From Acholeplasmataceae bacterium (GTDB lineage Bacteria; Bacillota_I; Bacilli_A; ML615J-28; CAG-313): a DNA stretch of 54,822 nucleotides. Below are positions 52,001 to 54,822 of the stretch, piece by piece. Made by a program: the position numbers and the translations under genes. Every line of letters begins with the position of its first letter. The first letter of the stretch is position 1. The stretch spans positions 1 through 54,822 of the forward strand of contig DUPC01000041.1 in NCBI GenBank assembly GCA_012838545.1, in the 5' to 3' direction. The notes beneath the pieces are model-generated. The model made no database searches and was not told where the DNA came from. It worked only from the letters and a program-made list of their open reading frames with translations.

Positions 52001-52353
52001 CTTATGACGGAGTTGATGGCAACCTCTTCAACTCGGCATTCAGATGGTATGCAGTTACTAAAGGAGATGATATTGACACAACTCAAGCTGGCGAATACAC
52101 CGTCGAGTTAATCGTAACCGATAATGCAGGTAATACTACAACTGCTTCCTACACAGTTTATGTATTTGAAAAAGACACTGCTGATATCGATACCGATGAA
52201 TTATTAGATGACATTAAGGAAATTGTTGATGAAGCTATTGACGAAATACCAGAAGGTCCAGGCTTCAGCTGCAATAATGATACAGCTGCATACTTTATCT
52301 CAGTTATCGCTGTCCTTGGTGTTGCTCTACTTGTATTTAGAAAGAGACAATAA
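49039..52353 (+). CDS. large abundant surface protein with duplicated domain and Cys-type anchor
   Basis: A 1104-residue secreted protein. The signal peptide covers about 1-29. The N-terminal region (30-500) has no family I recognise. Two copies of a ~125-residue domain follow, at about 512-640 and 667-790; both have FL/FV-DFY-YL, a Gly-Phe-rich middle, YYDKW and AGLW-TP. Ig-like domains (about 870-1045, VVETRDLYLPNG...GEYTVELIVTDNAGN) precede an acidic linker and the tail FSCNND, helix, FRKRQ. Codon choice (CCA, ACA, GCT, GAA) differs from the CCG-using neighbours and suggests very high expression. AGGAGGAAAA precedes the start. A surface-layer or polymer-binding role is inferred. Confidence 0.7.
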   Translation: MKKVFAFLSVLALTIAVLGFATKPAVVNAADPKPGMWIEDPTLEPGEIPLYVAGSAKTTFPNHFDIDAAKGTPYEDNAHRIGDVYPWNETKVIIPRYDAEGNKVGTYSVYPLGSNTATGAIAGQMIWKWISDGQGGAKVDATFGWVSLSQVRHNISGVDVTFMTSQTRTGEADGKGSTTAHIVFDGNGKAVRGLLGATYFQAPDPENPKILFEPIFGYKDGEIVKIKNGDTSELDREMVQTDEDDLTKPLLDELGNPVLDEYGNPMYEKKWVETENPALFYKRILWQHFEEAPEDLNTVGYMQPGWRADYWDFYDPEEKIAYLFLEGDDGKYGAVNQEQADIHNATLGLTEGDPGFHTANTTRKHFLWITVPNGGIFYDFGYLERIANGGKEYDKFYEIFAQALQYGRTEEYQAVRRAYNFSAKPLELTEGVFEEIPYMVLPNTKTFEVKPGTTLKPSWLVNIAGMLGGYTDLNDIFSYQNLPESELEIEVDIDGKRTVYDFFAGVRYYSREEMVTDFVKDFYTYLKEDRPAGAEPAVGTDVDLSTFENFAHGEGKTSGFEGSWVNAMQDYVMWENGAARPDSGNNPNFFITHEKYYDKWIALFDVFDEAIKLHSASAAGLWGVGAYTPTRRVNLYVQNKTLVNGALDLEPENWIYRPHAFKYETWTEMLTAFLTDFYNYLGTKQFIDTEAISVTDFIHGAEQTEGFGGIWPSKFGTTAADPTYGVYPLWGHYAEKPTKGVDNFAGQYYDKWMWLFEHFHEIYVGAGLGAGLWSQSAWTPSVRFASYLKDPNNFFTAEQKDLLTEKELLVMPIYVEESGFEEQFPPAYRDLVLNVGNELNRTFVIDVRVHNKATGLSSAIRFELIVTDTYTPILEIDTNKLYVPFGQKTIDIYSIAKAYDRNYSKTNKNLKGNEITRFIEIDLPAGFNPNNLTEGRHEVKFTIKVGDKVASKRVFIVVPDVSRPVVETRDLYLPNGASFNPVDGIMFAYDGVDGNLFNSAFRWYAVTKGDDIDTTQAGEYTVELIVTDNAGNTTTASYTVYVFEKDTADIDTDELLDDIKEIVDEAIDEIPEGPGFSCNNDTAAYFISVIAVLGVALLVFRKRQ
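50570..51405 (+). repeat. tandem duplicated domain within the surface protein
   Basis: Copy 1 lies at about 50570-50960 and copy 2 at about 51035-51405. Shared landmarks in order are FLxDFYxYL, a Phe-HG-GF motif, YYDKWxxLF and AGLW-x-TP. They are diverged at DNA level, so the duplication is old. Confidence 0.65.
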
Positions 52354-52404
52354 CTAATACTTTAGTTTAGTTTCCTTTCTAATCCGTAATTTTAAATATA
52401 GGGT

Positions 52405-52427
52405 AGGGGAAAGGGAAACTTTCCCCT
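52405..52427 (+). terminator. hairpin after the surface protein gene
   Basis: A perfect 9-bp stem AGGGGAAAG/CTTTCCCCT (52405-52413, 52419-52427) with a 5-nt loop but only a poor T run. It may terminate partially, giving high surface protein and lower downstream expression. Confidence 0.6.
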
Positions 52428-52447
52428 TCCTTAAATAAGGATATATT

Positions 52448-53404
52448 ATGGAGATTCAAAGTTTAGTCGTTTTCAATAATGATTTCCAATCACTCTGGGA
52501 ATTGTGGAATAAAAACTATGGTTTTATATATCCAATAACTGCCGAATTGTTTGCGCGTAATATTGTTAATCACCCGGGTTTATTCAAAGAAGCATCCTTT
52601 GTGGCTTTTGAAAATAACCAAGTGGTTGGCTATATTTTGGTGAAGAAGGAACATCTCCTTCCACTTGAGGAATATAATAAAGTAGGATGGATTAGTTTGT
52701 TTTTGGTTGATCCAAAATATCGCAAGCAAGGCATTGGAACACAGTTATTGGAAAAAGCCCAAATAGTGCTAAAAAATCATAGTGTGAAAAAAATCCATTT
52801 AGGACGCGATTATCATAATTTCTTTCCCGGCTTGCCGTTTGATTTAAAACAATCGGCTTCTTGGTTTGAAAAGCGCGGGTTTACTTCACCCTATTCTACA
52901 CATGATTTGCTTCGTTCGATTAATGAAACGACACCTAAACTACCAATCATGCAATCTCCATATGTTATTAGACCAGCAACAACAAACGATTTTCCTTCCC
53001 TTCGTCAACTCATATTAAACAATTGGCCGACTAGGTGGCTAAGTGAGTTTGATGAATATATGGCAATGGGCGGTACAGGAGAAGAATACTATATCGCTCT
53101 AGACGGAAGCGCAGTATGCGCCTTTTGCAAAGTGGTTTTACCGTCTGCTCCTCTAAAGCTTATCAGTTATAGTTCGACTTGGCGGGCAAGGTTTAAGGGG
53201 CTTGCAGGGATAGGACCGCTTGGTGTTGATCAAAGTTACCGTGGACGTCATCTTGGCTACAATATTGTGGCTAGCGCAGTCAATCACTGTTTCGGTAAAG
53301 CTACCGATATCATTATTGATTGGACTAATTTGATTGATTTCTATCGGCAATTTGGATTTGAAATATGGAAATCATATATGTATTTTTTTAAGGAGGAAAA
53401 ATGA
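52448..53404 (+). CDS. second tandem GNAT-domain acetyltransferase
   Basis: A 318-residue protein with two GNAT domains. The N-terminal domain has the acetyl-CoA loop DPKYRKQGIGTQLLEKA (about 93-109). The C-terminal domain has DQSYRGRHLGYNIV (about 259-272), a less canonical loop. It resembles the protein at 16634 in layout and N-terminal sequence. Its stop overlaps the start of the lipoprotein gene (ATGA). The substrate is not known; an amino sugar is a reasonable guess from context. Confidence 0.8.
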   Translation: MEIQSLVVFNNDFQSLWELWNKNYGFIYPITAELFARNIVNHPGLFKEASFVAFENNQVVGYILVKKEHLLPLEEYNKVGWISLFLVDPKYRKQGIGTQLLEKAQIVLKNHSVKKIHLGRDYHNFFPGLPFDLKQSASWFEKRGFTSPYSTHDLLRSINETTPKLPIMQSPYVIRPATTNDFPSLRQLILNNWPTRWLSEFDEYMAMGGTGEEYYIALDGSAVCAFCKVVLPSAPLKLISYSSTWRARFKGLAGIGPLGVDQSYRGRHLGYNIVASAVNHCFGKATDIIIDWTNLIDFYRQFGFEIWKSYMYFFKEEK

Positions 53405-54822
53405 AAAAGCTAACAAAATTTTGGTTATCCTTGATTATTGTTGTTATGGCTTTTGTGATTGTAGGTTGTGACTCATCAAACAACGGCAACAACGGAAACA
53501 ACGGCAACAACGGAAACAATGGCGACAATGGTAATGACAATGATGGTGTTCCTTGCTCAACCGACATGAATCAAGAGAAATGCTATGACCCGGAAACCTG
53601 GGATTGGGAATTGAACCGTAGCGAATTTGACGGTAAACAAATGGAAATCAAAATCATGGTTGGCCTAGCCTATGAATATGACCCATTTGACAAAAAGTAT
53701 ACCGGTACTCGCCAAACTGAAAGACAAGAATGGCATACCCGTGTTGAAGCAGCTTATAACATTAAAATCAAATACGAAGAATACCCAACCGAAGCATCTT
53801 GGGGTCCATCGCGTATTCAATGGATCACAGAAGCTCATACAGGTGGAATTCCAAACCGTGGTGAAATTTATTTAATCGATACAAACTGGATTTCAACCTT
53901 CATTAAAGCTGGTGCGATTTCGGAATTATATAATTCCAGAACCAAGAAAGGTTTCTTTGCTGATTTCAATTATACCCAAGATAAAGTTTACATGGATATG
54001 ACTTCAATCCAAGGTAAAACTTATGGTTACTTACTTGGTGAAGCACGCCCAGACTTCTATTTATACTACAATCAAGATTTGATTGACAGCCTCAATTTAC
54101 CAGACCCAGCTACACTATGGAATGAAGGTAAATGGGACTGGACCGCATTCACAAGCTTACTTGCAACCGCAAAAACAAAACTACCTGAAGGTTCTTATCC
54201 AATGGGTGGGGTTGCGGCCGACGTAATTCAAGGTTTGGTTGCTGCTCGCGGCGGTAAATTTGTTGACCAAGGTCTAAAGAAAGTCTTGTTGTCAAATCCA
54301 ACGGTAGTTAAAGCTGTCGAAGATTTACAAGAAGTTTATAAATTATACTGGGATAAAGAACAACTACACAGCGATGTTGGCGGAAACTTTATTTCGGGTA
54401 AGACATTATTTGCTTCCGGTTCGTTATGGTTCTTAAAATCCAATATGAGATTTGGTCCGGCTGAATTCAAAATTTCGGCAGTTCCTTTTCCTACTGAAAC
54501 CGGCGATGCCGCTGCAAAAGCAAACTTTAAGATTCCTGTAGGATTCAGTGCAGGATATGCAATTAAACCTCTTGAAAATGGTCCGAACGGCTTAAACAGC
54601 AAAATCATCTTTAACATTCTCGATGACTTAATGAGAGGATTAAAACCAGAAGTTAAAGCAACCGAAGGTTCCGCAGACGAACGTTATCGTATATGGTTGA
54701 AACAACGGATTGACTCTGAAGAATCGATTGAAGCGCTAATGTCAGTTCAAAACAGCAAATACTATCATCTAGAATTATTACAAACTGTTTCCATGACAGT
54801 TGGTAATGGTTCACACTTCAAA
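53401..54822 (+). CDS. lipoprotein solute-binding protein of an ABC importer (cut by window end)
   Basis: 474 codons run in frame to the last base with no stop, so the gene is partial. The signal peptide ends in the lipobox VIVGC (Cys about 23). A low-complexity Asn-Asn-Gly linker (about 26-47) and a Cys-containing segment lead to a family 1 binding domain (MEIKIMVGLAYEYDPF, later YYNQDLIDSLNLPDP and LWNEGKWDWTAF). AGGAGGAAAA precedes the ATG. Unlike the binding protein at 27629 it has a normal lipid anchor. It may serve one of the two permease pairs or permeases beyond the window. Confidence 0.87.
   Translation, partial: MKKLTKFWLSLIIVVMAFVIVGCDSSNNGNNGNNGNNGNNGDNGNDNDGVPCSTDMNQEKCYDPETWDWELNRSEFDGKQMEIKIMVGLAYEYDPFDKKYTGTRQTERQEWHTRVEAAYNIKIKYEEYPTEASWGPSRIQWITEAHTGGIPNRGEIYLIDTNWISTFIKAGAISELYNSRTKKGFFADFNYTQDKVYMDMTSIQGKTYGYLLGEARPDFYLYYNQDLIDSLNLPDPATLWNEGKWDWTAFTSLLATAKTKLPEGSYPMGGVAADVIQGLVAARGGKFVDQGLKKVLLSNPTVVKAVEDLQEVYKLYWDKEQLHSDVGGNFISGKTLFASGSLWFLKSNMRFGPAEFKISAVPFPTETGDAAAKANFKIPVGFSAGYAIKPLENGPNGLNSKIIFNILDDLMRGLKPEVKATEGSADERYRIWLKQRIDSEESIEALMSVQNSKYYHLELLQTVSMTVGNGSHFK
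53478..53543 (+). repeat. 9-bp tandem repeats encoding an Asn-Asn-Gly linker
   Basis: Six consecutive units of about AACAACGGN (53478-53531) followed by degenerate copies. They encode a flexible Asn/Gly/Asp tether between the lipid anchor and the binding domain. Such repeats can change copy number by slippage. Confidence 0.85.

Noticed and set aside
20520-52353. LPXTG sortase signals or PEP-CTERM on the surface proteins
   Set aside because: The tails have a hydrophobic helix and basic end, but no LPxTG, NPxTN or PEP motif. The constant residue is Cys before the helix.
1-54822. Mycoplasma-type genetic code (TGA as Trp)
   Set aside because: Low-GC content and lineage hints made this worth testing, but several clear genes end in TGA exactly where the family ends or the next gene starts (2832, 8360, 8857, 9576), and Trp is encoded by TGG.
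1-54822. CRISPR arrays, prophage, transposase or integrase genes
   Set aside because: No regularly spaced repeats, no recombinase-like proteins and no terminal inverted repeats were seen. The metal-resistance insertion at 5.4-8.4 kb has no mobile-element remnants.
1-54822. tRNA and rRNA genes
   Set aside because: No cloverleaf-like or rRNA-like sequence was noticed in the intergenic spaces, which are mostly short. A tRNA scan was not possible.

Overview
The window looks like chromosome of a Gram-positive bacterium of class Bacilli, from a lineage that makes a cell wall and has sporulation genes. TGA is used as a stop (for example after the HAD phosphatase at 2832 and overlapping the ATPase end at 8360), so the Mycoplasma code does not apply. 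Gene content and order resemble Bacillus-type genomes: RNase J, ylbD-ylbE, rpsP-khpA-rimM-trmD, rplS, murC-ccpA-tyrS, cvfB and a YjcZ-type spore peptide. I cannot name a genus. The base composition looks moderately AT-rich by eye; it was not calculated.

Region 1 (1-15.4 kb) is mostly housekeeping: RNA decay (rnj), protein maturation (def), spore-coat-like genes, the rpsP-khpA unit, rimM-trmD, rplS, murC, a CcpA-like regulator and tyrS. Its oddity is an arsR plus Zn/Cd P-type ATPase cassette inserted between khpA and rimM. It has a strong promoter, a perfect inverted repeat at the predicted transcript start, and a terminator just upstream, so rimM and trmD sit inside a metal-responsive operon.

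Region 2 (15.5 kb to the end) is one large glycan-scavenging locus of about 39 kb in four same-direction transcription units. Unit A (15548-20629): AmiE-like serine hydrolase, double-GNAT protein, PIG-L deacetylase, secreted GHL10 glycosidase. Unit B (21020-25634): M19 dipeptidase, secreted GHL10, cytoplasmic GHL10. Unit C (25804-48912): GH20, a giant solute-binding protein, four ABC permeases, three large or membrane accessory proteins (NHL/lamin-tail/TPR, YIP1-like, DUF5696-like), a YesL-like protein, two phosphodiester glycosidases, a NagZ-type GH3 and NagB. Unit D (49039 onward): a 1104-residue surface protein with high-expression codon use, a second double-GNAT protein, and a lipoprotein solute-binding protein cut by the window end. 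All four promoters carry a LacI/CcpA-like operator with the core AAACG[CT]T[AT]TC.

The parts fit a route for amino-sugar polymers, most likely peptidoglycan or GlcNAc-phosphate wall polymers. Surface enzymes (GHL10, phosphodiester glycosidases) cut the polymer outside. A large importer takes up fragments. Cytoplasmic GH20, NagZ, AmiE-like hydrolase, dipeptidase and deacetylase break them down, and NagB passes glucosamine-6-phosphate into glycolysis. Five of the secreted proteins end in the same tripartite tail (small-residue linker, invariant Cys, hydrophobic helix, basic end), which suggests an undescribed Cys-CTERM-type surface-sorting signal. The substrate and the sorting role are inferences; the gene families and motifs are read from the sequence.
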